DNA from: Enterococcus diestrammenae
GTDB taxonomy: Bacteria > Bacillota > Bacilli > Lactobacillales > Enterococcaceae
NCBI RefSeq assembly: GCF_009933255.1
Contig: NZ_MAEI01000008.1
Span: forward strand, 39,192 to 103,191
DNA length: 64,000 nucleotides
Direction of reading: 5' to 3'
Part shown: one piece after another, positions 29,726 through 37,652 of the stretch
Layout: each line of letters opens with the position of its first letter
How positions within the stretch are numbered: position 1 is the first letter of the stretch
Notes under the pieces: model-generated
The model's database searches: none
The model's input: the letters and a program-made list of their open reading frames with translations, nothing else
What the model was told of the DNA's origin: nothing
Position numbers and translations under genes: made by a program

Positions 29726-29733
29726 ATTTTCAC

Positions 29734-30162
29734 CTAGCCGATCATAAATGTTAGCTCTGCTTCACAGGCTTTTTTGCCATCAACATAAGCAATTCCTTTA
29801 CCCACACCAGCTGGGCCTTTGATTTTGGTAATCTCCACTTCCAACATCAAAGTATCGCCAGGAACCACTTTTTTACGGAATTTCGCTTTGTCCAACGCAC
29901 CAAAATAAGCGGTTTTCCCTTGATAATCTGCTAAGGATAACAAGGCGACTGCCCCTGCTTGCGCTAAGGCTTCAATAATTAGTACACCGGGCATTACTGG
30001 TTCTTCAGGAAAATGCCCTTGGAAAAATGGTTCGTTGACGGTGACATTTTTCTTCGCCACAATCTTTTTACCAGCTTCCATTTCTTCCACCCGATCAATC
30101 AACAAAAACGGATATCGATGGGGAATAATTGCTTTGATTTCTTCAATAGTCATCAGGCTCAC
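29734..30162 (-). CDS. fabZ: FabZ, 3-hydroxyacyl-ACP dehydratase
   Basis: Hot-dog-fold dehydratase that forms trans-2-enoyl-ACP. The catalytic His lies in [14 protein letters not shown] and the Glu in [11 protein letters not shown]. The [14 protein letters not shown] signature is at the N terminus. I used the GTG at 30160-30162, seven bases after AAGGG; an ATG three codons on is an alternative. 142 residues. A second, isomerising FabN would be needed elsewhere for unsaturated fatty acids. The main-operon position argues for FabZ. Confidence 0.93.
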   Translation of the reverse strand: MSLMTIEEIKAIIPHRYPFLLIDRVEEMEAGKKIVAKKNVTVNEPFFQGHFPEEPVMPGVLIIEALAQAGAVALLSLADYQGKTAYFGALDKAKFRKKVVPGDTLMLEVEITKIKGPAGVGKGIAYVDGKKACEAELTFMIG

Positions 30163-30166
30163 TGGC

Positions 30167-30676
30167 TTACCCTTCTTTCACAATAAATAATGGCTGGTTA
30201 AACTCTACCACTTGTTCATTTTCCACTTTGATAGCGACAATTTCACCATCGATATCAGCTGTGATTTCATTCATCACTTTCATGGCTTCTACGATACAAA
30301 CCACTTCCCCTTTTTTCACCCGGTCTCCCACGGCTTTAAAAGCAGGTTGGTCTGGTGCTGGTTGGAGATAGACGATTCCCACCACTGGGGAAACAATCTC
30401 GGTACCAGTCACATCTGATGCTGGCGCTTCCGGTGCGACATTCTGAATGGTTTCGTTAGCCAAACTGTTATTGGCAAGCTGCAGTTGATGACTTGCAGAC
30501 CCTTCCATGGCTACCGGAACTGCTGGCGTACTGGTTGCAGAGCCGGCTGTAACAGTTTTACGGCTCTCACTGTTTTTATTGAAATACAGTTCAAAGCCGC
30601 TATCTTTCAAGTCAAACTCCGTCAAAGTCGAGGCATCAAATTGTCCCAATAACTCTTTAATTTCTTGAATTTTCAA
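30167..30676 (-). CDS. accB: AccB, biotin carboxyl carrier protein
   Basis: Carries biotin between AccC and AccA/AccD. 169 residues with an N-terminal dimerisation region, a Ser/Ala/Pro-rich linker and a C-terminal biotinyl domain. The target lysine lies in EAMKVMNEI (near residue 134), where Val replaces the common Met of EAMKM. The start is TTG at 30674-30676, eight bases after GGGAGG. Four bases from the end of fabF. Confidence 0.96.
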   Translation of the reverse strand: MKIQEIKELLGQFDASTLTEFDLKDSGFELYFNKNSESRKTVTAGSATSTPAVPVAMEGSASHQLQLANNSLANETIQNVAPEAPASDVTGTEIVSPVVGIVYLQPAPDQPAFKAVGDRVKKGEVVCIVEAMKVMNEITADIDGEIVAIKVENEQVVEFNQPLFIVKEG

Positions 30677-30679
30677 CGC

Positions 30680-31918
30680 TTATGCCTCCCAACGTTTCAA
30701 TAAAATCACCGCATTGTGTCCACCAAAGCCTAGGGAATTACTCATCCCATAAGTTAGCTTCCCTTCGATTGCTTGGTTCTTCACGACATTTAACTGAATC
30801 TCTGGGTCTTGCTCATTAACATTGATGGTTGGGGGAACAAACTGCTCTTGTAACGCCAATAATGTCGCAACAGCTTCCACCCCACCAGCACCGCCTAATA
30901 AATGACCCGTCATGGATTTGGTTGAGCTCACATAAACATCTTGAGCAGCTTCACCAAAGGCATACGCCACCGCTTTGGCTTCAGCGACATCATTGGCTGG
31001 CGTCGAAGTACCATGGGCATTGATATAGTCCACCTCTTTGGCTGCAACACCGGCTTCATTCATGGCTAACAACATCGCTTTTCCCGCACCAGAGCCATCT
31101 GGAGTTGGTGCAGTCATATGATAGGCATCACAGTTAGCCCCGTAACCCACGATTTCACCTAAGATATTGGCCCCCCGTGCTTGAGCATGTTCCAATGACT
31201 CTAATAGCAAGACCCCAGCACCTTCACCCATAACAAAACCGGAACGGGAACGATCAAAAGGTACGGACGCTTTATCCGCATCGGTTTCTGCAGTCAAAGC
31301 GGTCAAAGAGGCAAACCCAGCGATGCCGATTTCACAAATAGAGGCTTCTGCACCCCCCGCCAACATGACATCACTATACCCGTGTTTAATATTACGAAAA
31401 GCTTCCCCAATAGAATGGGTTCCCGAAGCACACGCCGTCACAGTTGAAGTACAAATTCCTTTTGCTCCCACCCGTAAAGCGATATTACCGGCGACCATGT
31501 TTACGATGGACATCGGTACAAACATTGGTGAGACCCGTTTTGCTCCTTTGGTGTGCATTTTGATGACTTGTTCTTCGATCGTTGGTAAGCCACCAATCCC
31601 AGATGAGACCATCACGCCAAAACGATCAGGATCGGCAATGGTTTCTTTGGTCAATCCAGCCATCGCCATGGCATCCAGTGCCGCATAGATACCATAAAGA
31701 GAGAACAAATCCATTCGTTTGGTATCTTTTTTGACGAAATATTTTTCTAATGGAAAGTCAGATACTTCACCGGCCAATGTGATTCCCGTTTCACTCGCAT
31801 CGAAGCGAGTAATCGGACCGATCCCATTTTTACCGTTTTTCAAACTGGTTAAAAAAGTTTCGGCATCATTGCCGATGGGAGAAGTGACTCCAAAGCCTGT
31901 AATTACTACCCGTGTCAT
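30680..31918 (-). CDS. fabF: FabF, 3-oxoacyl-ACP synthase II
   Basis: Elongating condensing enzyme. The Cys-His-His triad is seen in order: VTACASGTHSIG (Cys near residue 164), NAHGTSTPAND, and KSMTGHLLGGAGG, with the terminal GFGGHN loop. 412 residues, normal. In enterococci FabF/FabO duplicates divide the work of the unsaturated branch; this copy belongs to the main operon. Confidence 0.98.
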   Translation of the reverse strand: MTRVVITGFGVTSPIGNDAETFLTSLKNGKNGIGPITRFDASETGITLAGEVSDFPLEKYFVKKDTKRMDLFSLYGIYAALDAMAMAGLTKETIADPDRFGVMVSSGIGGLPTIEEQVIKMHTKGAKRVSPMFVPMSIVNMVAGNIALRVGAKGICTSTVTACASGTHSIGEAFRNIKHGYSDVMLAGGAEASICEIGIAGFASLTALTAETDADKASVPFDRSRSGFVMGEGAGVLLLESLEHAQARGANILGEIVGYGANCDAYHMTAPTPDGSGAGKAMLLAMNEAGVAAKEVDYINAHGTSTPANDVAEAKAVAYAFGEAAQDVYVSSTKSMTGHLLGGAGGVEAVATLLALQEQFVPPTINVNEQDPEIQLNVVKNQAIEGKLTYGMSNSLGFGGHNAVILLKRWEA

Positions 31919-31934
31919 TTGTCTAACCCCTTTC

Positions 31935-32672
31935 CTATCCTTGCATCACCAGGCCACCATCCACATTGAGGACTTGCCCTGTAATATATGAATTTTTTGC
32001 GAGAAACACCGCTGCTTGAGCTACTTCAGCCACTTGTCCGAAATGCTTCAGAGGAATGCTTTGAGCGGCTTGTTCTTTGACTTTATCAGAAAGGACCGCT
32101 GTCATTTCTGTTTCAATAAACCCTGGAGCGATGGCATTGACGGTAATTCCGCGAGCAGCGGCTTCCCGAGCGACTGATTTGGTAAAACCGACCACGCCAG
32201 CTTTTGAAGCCGCATAATTGGCTTGACCTAAATTCCCCATCAATCCCGAGACCGAAGCCATATTGATAATGACCCCTTCCCGCAGTTTCATCATTTTCTT
32301 CAAGGCATGTTGCGTCATATTGAAGGTGCCCCCCAAGTTGATTTTTACCACTTGGTCGAAGTCCCCTGCAGTCATCCGCAACATCAACTTATCATTGGTA
32401 ATACCCGCATTGTTGATCAACACATGGACCGGGCCCAATTGTGCTTCTGCCTCAGCGAGTAACTCCCCGGCTTTGGCAAAATCAGAGATATCGCCAGAAA
32501 CACCGATACATCTGACGCCCTGTGCTTCGATGGCAGCAATCAGCTCTTGGGCAACCGGGCCACGACCATTTAAGATGATATGGCAGCCTTCTTTAGCAAA
32601 GGCTTGGGCAATCCCCCAACCAATTCCGCGAGTGGAGCCGGTAATAAGAACATTTTTTCCTTGTAATTCCAT
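31935..32672 (-). CDS. fabG: FabG, 3-oxoacyl-ACP reductase
   Basis: NADPH-dependent short-chain dehydrogenase that reduces the beta-keto group. The cofactor motif is GSTRGIGWGIA, then LINNAGIT, and the catalytic Ser-Tyr-Lys is in MASVSGLMGNLGQANYAASK. 245 residues. GGAGGATAAC precedes the ATG. Located between fabD and fabF. Confidence 0.97.
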   Translation of the reverse strand: MELQGKNVLITGSTRGIGWGIAQAFAKEGCHIILNGRGPVAQELIAAIEAQGVRCIGVSGDISDFAKAGELLAEAEAQLGPVHVLINNAGITNDKLMLRMTAGDFDQVVKINLGGTFNMTQHALKKMMKLREGVIINMASVSGLMGNLGQANYAASKAGVVGFTKSVAREAAARGITVNAIAPGFIETEMTAVLSDKVKEQAAQSIPLKHFGQVAEVAQAAVFLAKNSYITGQVLNVDGGLVMQG

Positions 32673-32684
32673 GTTATCCTCCGA

Positions 32685-33617
32685 TCATGCCTTAAGGACT
32701 GCGATGGTATCTGCCAAGGTTTGGGCATCTTCCACTCGAGTCATAGCGATGGTCTTATCGATTTTTTTCATAAAGCCGGACAATGTTTTCCCAGGGCCAA
32801 TCTCAACCGCTCGCTGAACCCCGAGTTCTTTCAAAGTAGCCACACTCTCATAAAAACGCACCGGCGACATCACCTGTTGTTGCAACAAGTCTTTGATAGC
32901 GTCTTTCGGCATAATTTGAGCCGTGGTATTGCTGATAACTGGGATCGTCATCTCATCAAAGTTAACTGCTGCTAATGCCTCTTTTAGTTGCTCGGCCGCT
33001 GGTTTTAGCAAGGCGGTATGAAAAGGACCACTGACTTTCAGCTCAATCATCCGTTTCACTCCCTGGGCTGTCAGTAAAGCCACTGCTTGATCCACCGCGG
33101 CGACTGCTCCCCCGATGACGATTTGTTGTGGGGTATTGTAATTGGCAGGCGCAACGATTCCCAATGACGAAGCTTTTTGACAGCAGGCTTCAATCAAGGA
33201 CGGATCTGCATTCATCACAGCGACCATTTTGCCGGTTCCTTGCGGTGCGGCATTCGCCATGTAAGCGCCACGCTTTGTCACCAAAGCCACCCCATCAGCA
33301 AAAGATAAAGCGCCACTCGCCACCAATGCAGTATATTCTCCAAGACTCAAGCCAGCCACCGCATCGGGTTTGCCAACTTCAGCTTCAAGCAAACGCAAGA
33401 ATCCTACACTGATGGTCAAAATCGCTGGTTGGGTGTATTCTGTTTGATTCAATAAATCGCTATTGGCTTCATCAAAGCAAATCGCAGCCAAATCATAGCC
33501 TAAAATATCACTAGCTTCGGCGACTGTTTGCTTCATCACCTCATGGGTTTCATAGAGCTCCTGACCCATACCAGTGTACTGAGCCCCTTGGCCACTAAAC
33601 AAAAATGCTGTTTTCAT
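32685..33617 (-). CDS. fabD: FabD, malonyl-CoA:ACP transacylase
   Basis: Loads malonate on ACP. The nucleophile is Ser 91 in the GLSLGEY motif; FLFSGQGAQYTGMG opens the protein and VSGPFHTALLKPA carries the catalytic His. The ATG at 33615-33617 follows AAAGGAG and gives 310 residues; the longer reading upstream is not conserved. In E. faecalis and streptococci fabK lies between acpP and fabD; here there are only 138 non-coding bases, including a TATAAT-like box (complement of 33691-33696). Confidence 0.96.
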   Translation of the reverse strand: MKTAFLFSGQGAQYTGMGQELYETHEVMKQTVAEASDILGYDLAAICFDEANSDLLNQTEYTQPAILTISVGFLRLLEAEVGKPDAVAGLSLGEYTALVASGALSFADGVALVTKRGAYMANAAPQGTGKMVAVMNADPSLIEACCQKASSLGIVAPANYNTPQQIVIGGAVAAVDQAVALLTAQGVKRMIELKVSGPFHTALLKPAAEQLKEALAAVNFDEMTIPVISNTTAQIMPKDAIKDLLQQQVMSPVRFYESVATLKELGVQRAVEIGPGKTLSGFMKKIDKTIAMTRVEDAQTLADTIAVLKA

Positions 33618-33755
33618 CGATGGCTCCTTTATCATAAAATAGTTGATTTTCAGTTTTTCTGATAATGAGAGGAACAAATAACCTCCTCCCATTATAAGAA
33701 AGACTGAAGGCCCGTCTGACAAAGCGCGGGCACAACGTCTTCATTTAACCATTTC

Positions 33756-33980
33756 TTAGGCTTGTTGAGCTTCTACGTATTTCACTAAATCCCCAACTGT
33801 TTTGATGCCTTCTTCTGTTTCGATTTTCACATCGAATTCATCTTCAATTTCGTTAATAATTTGGAACAAGTCCAAGCTATCAGCTTCCAAATCTTCTTGA
33901 ATGTTAGTCGTCAACTGGATTTCAGTCGTTTCCTTCCCTAATTCTTCCGCTACGATTTCTTGAATTTTTTCGAATACCAT
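33756..33980 (-). CDS. acpP: AcpP, acyl carrier protein
   Basis: A 74-residue acidic four-helix protein carrying growing acyl chains on a 4'-phosphopantetheine attached to Ser 35 in the EADSLDLF motif. Ribosome site GGAGG. Located between fabH and fabD. Confidence 0.97.
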   Translation of the reverse strand: MVFEKIQEIVAEELGKETTEIQLTTNIQEDLEADSLDLFQIINEIEDEFDVKIETEEGIKTVGDLVKYVEAQQA

Positions 33981-34039
33981 GAGTTTTCCTCCATTATTAT
34001 GTGTTTTTTAGTTTATTGTTTTATATTTGTGAACAGGTT

Positions 34040-35023
34040 TTAGAGGGTGATGAGGAGCGTTCCCCAAGTCAAGCCACCACCAAATCCTGATAACACCACT
34101 TTTTGACCGCTGCCTAAAGTCAGCGTTTGTTTGCGAACCATCTCATCTAGTAACAATGGTACGGTTGCACCGGAAGTATTGCCATAATGTTGCAAATTTT
34201 GTAAAAACAACTCTCGTGGTACTTTGAGTTTTCGCGCCACTTTGTCCAATATCCGGGCATTTGCCTGATGGAAGACAAAGTAATCCACATCCGCAAGCTC
34301 ATCCCCTAGTAGTTGTTGCACCGAGGTGACGACATCCCGAAGTACAAAATCGAATATTCCGCGACCGTCCATGGTCAACGCTTCGTTTTCGAGAGGTTGT
34401 TTTTTGACAAAAGGACTATGATTGTTGCGAAAGCCTGAAGTCAATGACTGGCCCCGTGTACCATCTGCTGCCAGTTGTTCCTTGAGAATCAGAGGGCTGG
34501 TTCCACCCGCTTCGATCAACACACCAGCGGCCCCATCACCAAACAAAACAGCCGTCCTACGATCCTGCCAGTCCACGACTTTGGATAAGACTTCCCCACC
34601 CAACACCAGGCCTTTTTGACTGCCTGTGCGAATTAGTTTATCCGCCATCGATAACGCATAGACAAAGCCCGAACAAGCAGCTGCTATATCAAAAGCAAAA
34701 GCCTTGGTGGCACCAATCTGGCCTTGGACGATACAAGCAGTGGCCGGGGATTGATAGTCGGGAGTCATGGTGGCTACTAAGATGAAGTCCAAATCCATCG
34801 GGTCAATCTTCGCTTCCGCCAGTAACTGTTGAGCAACTTTAGTACACAGGTCCGAGGTATTTTCCACAGTGGCAATCCGGCGCTCTTTGATACCGGTGCG
34901 AGAGCTGATCCACTCATCGGAAGTATCCATCATTTCTGCTAGTTGGTGGTTGGTGACAATTTTTTCAGGAACATAGCTAGCTGTTCCAGTAATTTTTGCG
35001 TAGTTTTCCATCTCTTCACTCAC
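34040..35023 (-). CDS. fabH: FabH, 3-oxoacyl-ACP synthase III
   Basis: Initiates fatty acid synthesis by condensing an acyl-CoA primer with malonyl-ACP. The Cys-His-Asn triad is Cys 117 in AAACSGF, His in VFHQANARI, and Asn in YGNTSGAT. The start is GTG at 35021-35023 and overlaps the fabT stop (GTGA), with AGGA six bases before it; an ATG four codons downstream is a weaker option. 327 residues. Confidence 0.96.
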   Translation of the reverse strand: MSEEMENYAKITGTASYVPEKIVTNHQLAEMMDTSDEWISSRTGIKERRIATVENTSDLCTKVAQQLLAEAKIDPMDLDFILVATMTPDYQSPATACIVQGQIGATKAFAFDIAAACSGFVYALSMADKLIRTGSQKGLVLGGEVLSKVVDWQDRRTAVLFGDGAAGVLIEAGGTSPLILKEQLAADGTRGQSLTSGFRNNHSPFVKKQPLENEALTMDGRGIFDFVLRDVVTSVQQLLGDELADVDYFVFHQANARILDKVARKLKVPRELFLQNLQHYGNTSGATVPLLLDEMVRKQTLTLGSGQKVVLSGFGGGLTWGTLLITL

Positions 35024-35460
35024 TTATATTCCTGTAAAAAATCATGGAGATTCTTCAAGGCTTTTAGTAATGCTTTTTCTTCTTCCGGTTCCATGTCCTG
35101 CAAGACTCGTTTGATCATTTGCCGATGAAAGAATTGATGCACTCGGAAGATCAACTTGCCTTTTTTCGTCAAGCCTAGCTTCACAACACGCCGATCATCT
35201 TCTGATCGGATCCGCTCCACATAGCCTTTTTTTGCCAAACGGTTGATAGCTGTCGTCAAGGTGCCGACGGTGATGGAAAGTTCTTTGGCCACTTCTGAGG
35301 TGGTTTTCTTTTTATACATGCCGATTGCTTCGATTGTGTGCATCTCGGTAATGGATAAATCTTTGAACTGAGATTTTTTTAGTTCGGATTCCTCAATTAC
35401 CAAAATATCATTAAAGACACTTACCAAATAATCATTCACGCTTTCCAAATCAGGTTCCAC
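35020..35460 (-). CDS. fabT: FabT, MarR-family repressor of fatty acid synthesis
   Basis: FabT binds long-chain acyl-ACP and then represses the fab operon. The 146-residue winged helix opens MEPDLESVNDYLVSVFN, with the conserved KKSQFKDLSITEMHTIEAI core and recognition helix ITVGTLTTAINRLAKKGYV. I chose the GTG at 35458-35460, six bases after GGAGGTG; a GTG nine bases upstream overlaps that site. First gene of the operon, with two FabT boxes in its promoter. Confidence 0.95.
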   Translation of the reverse strand: MEPDLESVNDYLVSVFNDILVIEESELKKSQFKDLSITEMHTIEAIGMYKKKTTSEVAKELSITVGTLTTAINRLAKKGYVERIRSEDDRRVVKLGLTKKGKLIFRVHQFFHRQMIKRVLQDMEPEEEKALLKALKNLHDFLQEYK

Positions 35461-35480
35461 TACTAACACCTCCTATCCAA

Positions 35481-35516
35481 TTAGTTTGACAATCAAATCT
35501 TTTGACTATCAAACTA
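35481..35516. promoter_or_regulatory. Two tandem FabT boxes at the fab operon promoter
   Basis: TTTGACAATCAAA (about 35484-35496) and TTTGACTATCAAA (35501-35513) are near-perfect inverted repeats matching the FabT consensus AGTTTGA-N3-TCAAACT. The second overlaps the -10 box, so it should block initiation; the first lies in the leader. Confidence 0.88.
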
Positions 35517-35541
35517 TAAGTCAAACAAAAATAAAATGCAA
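35513..35541 (-). promoter_or_regulatory. Promoter of the fabT-accA operon
   Basis: TTGCAT (complement of 35536-35541), a 17-base spacer and TATAGT (complement of 35513-35518). Confidence 0.75.
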
Positions 35542-35613
35542 GACCTTTTTTGTAAAATCTTTTTTGAGTCCTTTTATCTTTGCACCCGAAATAGCCGATG
35601 GATTAGAAAAAGA

Positions 35614-35642
35614 TTGACATTTGGCAAGCCGACCACTAAACT
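35614..35642 (+). promoter_or_regulatory. Promoter of the nitronate monooxygenase-like gene
   Basis: A consensus TTGACA at 35614-35619, a 17-base spacer and TAAACT at 35637-35642. Confidence 0.65.
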
Positions 35643-35650
35643 GATATTTA

Positions 35651-35666
35651 ATTTGATTATCAAAGT
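35651..35666. promoter_or_regulatory. FabT-like box downstream of the nitronate monooxygenase promoter
   Basis: TTTGATTATCAAA at 35652-35664 is a perfect TTTGA-TTA-TCAAA inverted repeat, the same pattern as the fabT boxes, lying about +4 to +16 of the divergent transcript. It suggests that FabT also controls this gene. Confidence 0.7.
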
Positions 35667-35782
35667 ATTTTATCAGAAAAGGGCAGGATTAGCATTTAGC
35701 TATTTCACAACTCTCTGCCAAAGCCTGAAGTCCTCCACTCTACGGAAGATTTCCTATCATTTATACAAAAAGGAGCAGCCAT

Positions 35783-36853
35783 ATGCCATTACCACAATTA
35801 ACCATTGGGGATCTAAAACCACGTCATCCAATCATTCAAGGAGGGATGGGGATTGGCGTCAGCTTGGCCCGATTAGCAGGCGCCGTGGCCAAAGCCGGTG
35901 GTATCGGAATCATTTCCTGTGCTCAAATCGGCTATCAACACCCCCGCTTCCAACGCGCTCCCTTAAAAGCCAATTTAGAAGCGATCGCTACCGAATACCA
36001 AAAGGCGAAAGAAATCGCTGGACCAGAAGGAATTGTCGGCTTCAATATCATGTGTGCTATGAATAAATACGAAAAATACGTACAGCGCTGTGTCGAAGTA
36101 GGTGCCGATGTCATCATCTCTGGCGCCGGTCTGCCCATCCACTTACCGGAGCTAGTAGGCGCGGCCAAGACCAAAATCGCCCCCATCGTCTCCTCAGCTA
36201 AAGCCGCTAAAATCTTACTGCGGACCTGGGCTAAACGTTACCAACGAACAGCTGATTTTGTCGTCGTAGAAGGTCCCCAAGCAGGCGGCCACTTAGGTTT
36301 CAAGTATGAGGATACTGCCATGAAACCTGAGCAAATGGATGAGGAATTTCAACATATCTTAAAAGAAGTCGCCGTTTACGAAGAACAATTTCAACGGAAA
36401 ATTCCGGTTATCTTTGCTGGAGGCGTCTTTGATCGCAAAGATATTGATCATTATTTCCAATTGGGGGCAAGCGGCGTCCAGATGGCCAGTCGCTTTGTAG
36501 TCACCGAAGAATGCGATGCCCCAGAATCTTATAAAAAAATGTATTTAAACGCTCAAGCAACTGATGTAGAAGTTATCAAGAGCCCTGTCGGTATGCCAGG
36601 ACGCGCCTTGAAAAATCGTTTTACCGAACGAACAAAAGTCGAAGCACACATCCCTATCGCCAAATGCCGTAGCTGTCTCTCTTATGATCACTGCGACCGT
36701 AAAACCATTCCTTATTGCATCACCGAAATGCTACTAAACGCTGTCACTGATCAGCCAGAAGATGGCTTGGTCTTTGCCGGTGGCCAAGTTCACCGAATAA
36801 AAAAAATGACTACCGTACCAGAATTAATGGCCGAATTAACAGAAGACAACTAG
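35783..36853 (+). CDS. FMN-dependent nitronate monooxygenase / FabK-related flavoprotein with a C-terminal Cys cluster
   Basis: A 356-residue TIM-barrel flavoprotein of the 2-nitropropane dioxygenase/FabK superfamily. It has the N-terminal GGMGIGVSLARLAGAV loop, the GPQAGGHLG motif with the conserved His, and the phosphate-binding IFAGGVFDRKDI and LGASGVQMASRFV. Unlike FabK (about 320 residues) it has a C-terminal extension with the cysteine pattern CRSCLSYDHC-x7-C, typical of a separate NMO-like subgroup. It is divergent from fabT and has a FabT-like box at its promoter. True reaction unknown: nitronate detoxification or enoyl reduction are both conceivable. AAGGAG precedes the ATG. Confidence 0.82.
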   Translation: MPLPQLTIGDLKPRHPIIQGGMGIGVSLARLAGAVAKAGGIGIISCAQIGYQHPRFQRAPLKANLEAIATEYQKAKEIAGPEGIVGFNIMCAMNKYEKYVQRCVEVGADVIISGAGLPIHLPELVGAAKTKIAPIVSSAKAAKILLRTWAKRYQRTADFVVVEGPQAGGHLGFKYEDTAMKPEQMDEEFQHILKEVAVYEEQFQRKIPVIFAGGVFDRKDIDHYFQLGASGVQMASRFVVTEECDAPESYKKMYLNAQATDVEVIKSPVGMPGRALKNRFTERTKVEAHIPIAKCRSCLSYDHCDRKTIPYCITEMLLNAVTDQPEDGLVFAGGQVHRIKKMTTVPELMAELTEDN

Positions 36854-36865
36854 CAAACTAACCAC

Positions 36866-37097
36866 AGTTGGTGACGCCTTACGATACGTACTCTAAGTTG
36901 GAACGCACAAGGCAAAGCTAAAGCTGCGTCTGCCCATACAGTTCATCTAAACAGACACTGTTAAGATGAGCTAGCAAAGCCAAGTAGATTTTTCGTTTGG
37001 CGCTTGCCGGGCTAGCTACCGGCAACCCTATTTCTAGGTCGCTTAATTTCACCTTTTTAGTCATATCACTAGGTCAGCAGAAGTCATCATTTAAATC
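36866..37097. repeat. Intergenic repeat element, copy A
   Basis: About 230 bases between the nitronate monooxygenase-like gene and the DUF1797 gene that recur in shorter form at 40194-40362. A block at 36889-36911 matches 40216-40238 at 22 of 23 positions. Bases 36987-37068 match 40254-40332 at roughly four of five positions, and ATCATTTAAATC recurs at the right end. The best conserved part folds as TTGCCGG-8-CCGGCAA (37004-37025). Copy A also carries an extra hairpin (TCATCT... / ...AGATGA, about 36932-36970) that copy B lacks. No ORF is evident. Bases 37098-37157 hold only part of a palindrome. Confidence 0.75.
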
Positions 37098-37114
37098 CTG
37101 ATGCATCAGGATTT
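37093..37114. repeat. 22-bp perfect palindrome
   Basis: AAATCCTGATG followed by CATCAGGATTT, a perfect palindrome with four Ts on the plus side. It may end the plus-strand nitronate monooxygenase transcript, but the U-tract is short. Confidence 0.55.
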
Positions 37115-37157
37115 TAGAACATAATTTTTTATCAGTTCTTTATCGATAAAATCAATA

Positions 37158-37204
37158 AAAAAACGCAACAGCTAAACGAAAACTCGTTCAGCTGTTGCGT
37201 TTTT
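37158..37204. terminator. Bidirectional terminator before the DUF1797 gene end
   Basis: A 13-bp stem AAACGCAACAGCT / AGCTGTTGCGTTT with an inner ACGA/TCGT stem, A-run on the left and T-run on the right. It serves the convergent genes on both sides. Confidence 0.88.
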
Positions 37205-37230
37205 GATTGTCATGGCAAAATAACTATTGC

Positions 37231-37461
37231 TTATTGAATCAGATCGTAAATCTCCATTGCTACGATATCAATGTTGTCGAACTGATAGCTTTGTTGTGAA
37301 TCAGATTCAGTCAACTCAAATGTTTCTGTGCTCTTATCATAAGTCACTAGGCATTTTTCGACGCCCTCTTTTTCAAAGCGGCGGACTTGAATCTCGTTAT
37401 CAGTCGCTTCAGTCATTGCTTCCAAGCGTTTGATGATTGCGACTAGCTGTGAACTTTTCAT
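37231..37461 (-). CDS. DUF1797 (YkuJ-like) small protein
   Basis: A 76-residue acidic cytoplasmic protein conserved in Bacilli, with no established biochemical role. It starts MKSSQLVAIIKRLEAM and ends VAMEIYDLIQ. The sequence alternates strands and helices (RRFEKEGVEKCLVTYD, ETFELTES), consistent with the small alpha/beta fold of this family. GGGAGG precedes the ATG. It lies alone between two other genes. Confidence 0.85.
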   Translation of the reverse strand: MKSSQLVAIIKRLEAMTEATDNEIQVRRFEKEGVEKCLVTYDKSTETFELTESDSQQSYQFDNIDIVAMEIYDLIQ

Positions 37462-37617
37462 AAACGAAAGCCTCCCTTTCTGTTTCCTGTATCATTGTAT
37501 CAGAAGCCGCCTAGACATGCACCGATTTTCGCAAAAAAATCAAACTTTTTCTGCTGAAATCATTTTCAAAAATGTGATTTATATCAGCTATTCTCGGCAA
37601 CTGTCTAATGAAGGGCA

Positions 37618-37652
37618 ATTAAACTATGTTATTGTTCCCACCATAGTTTAAT
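37618..37652 (-). terminator. Weak hairpin overlapping the stop of the dehydrogenase gene
   Basis: ATTAAACTATG / CATAGTTTAAT, an 11-bp stem spanning the TAA stop, with only a short T-rich tail in the minus direction. Confidence 0.4.

Noticed and set aside
35536..36066. 176-codon plus-strand frame overlapping the start of the nitronate monooxygenase-like gene
   Set aside because: Low-complexity shadow of the true reading frame, without a ribosome site or homology.
35783..36853. Naming this gene fabK
   Set aside because: The C-terminal cysteine cluster, 356-residue length and divergent position do not fit FabK, so only the superfamily is claimed.
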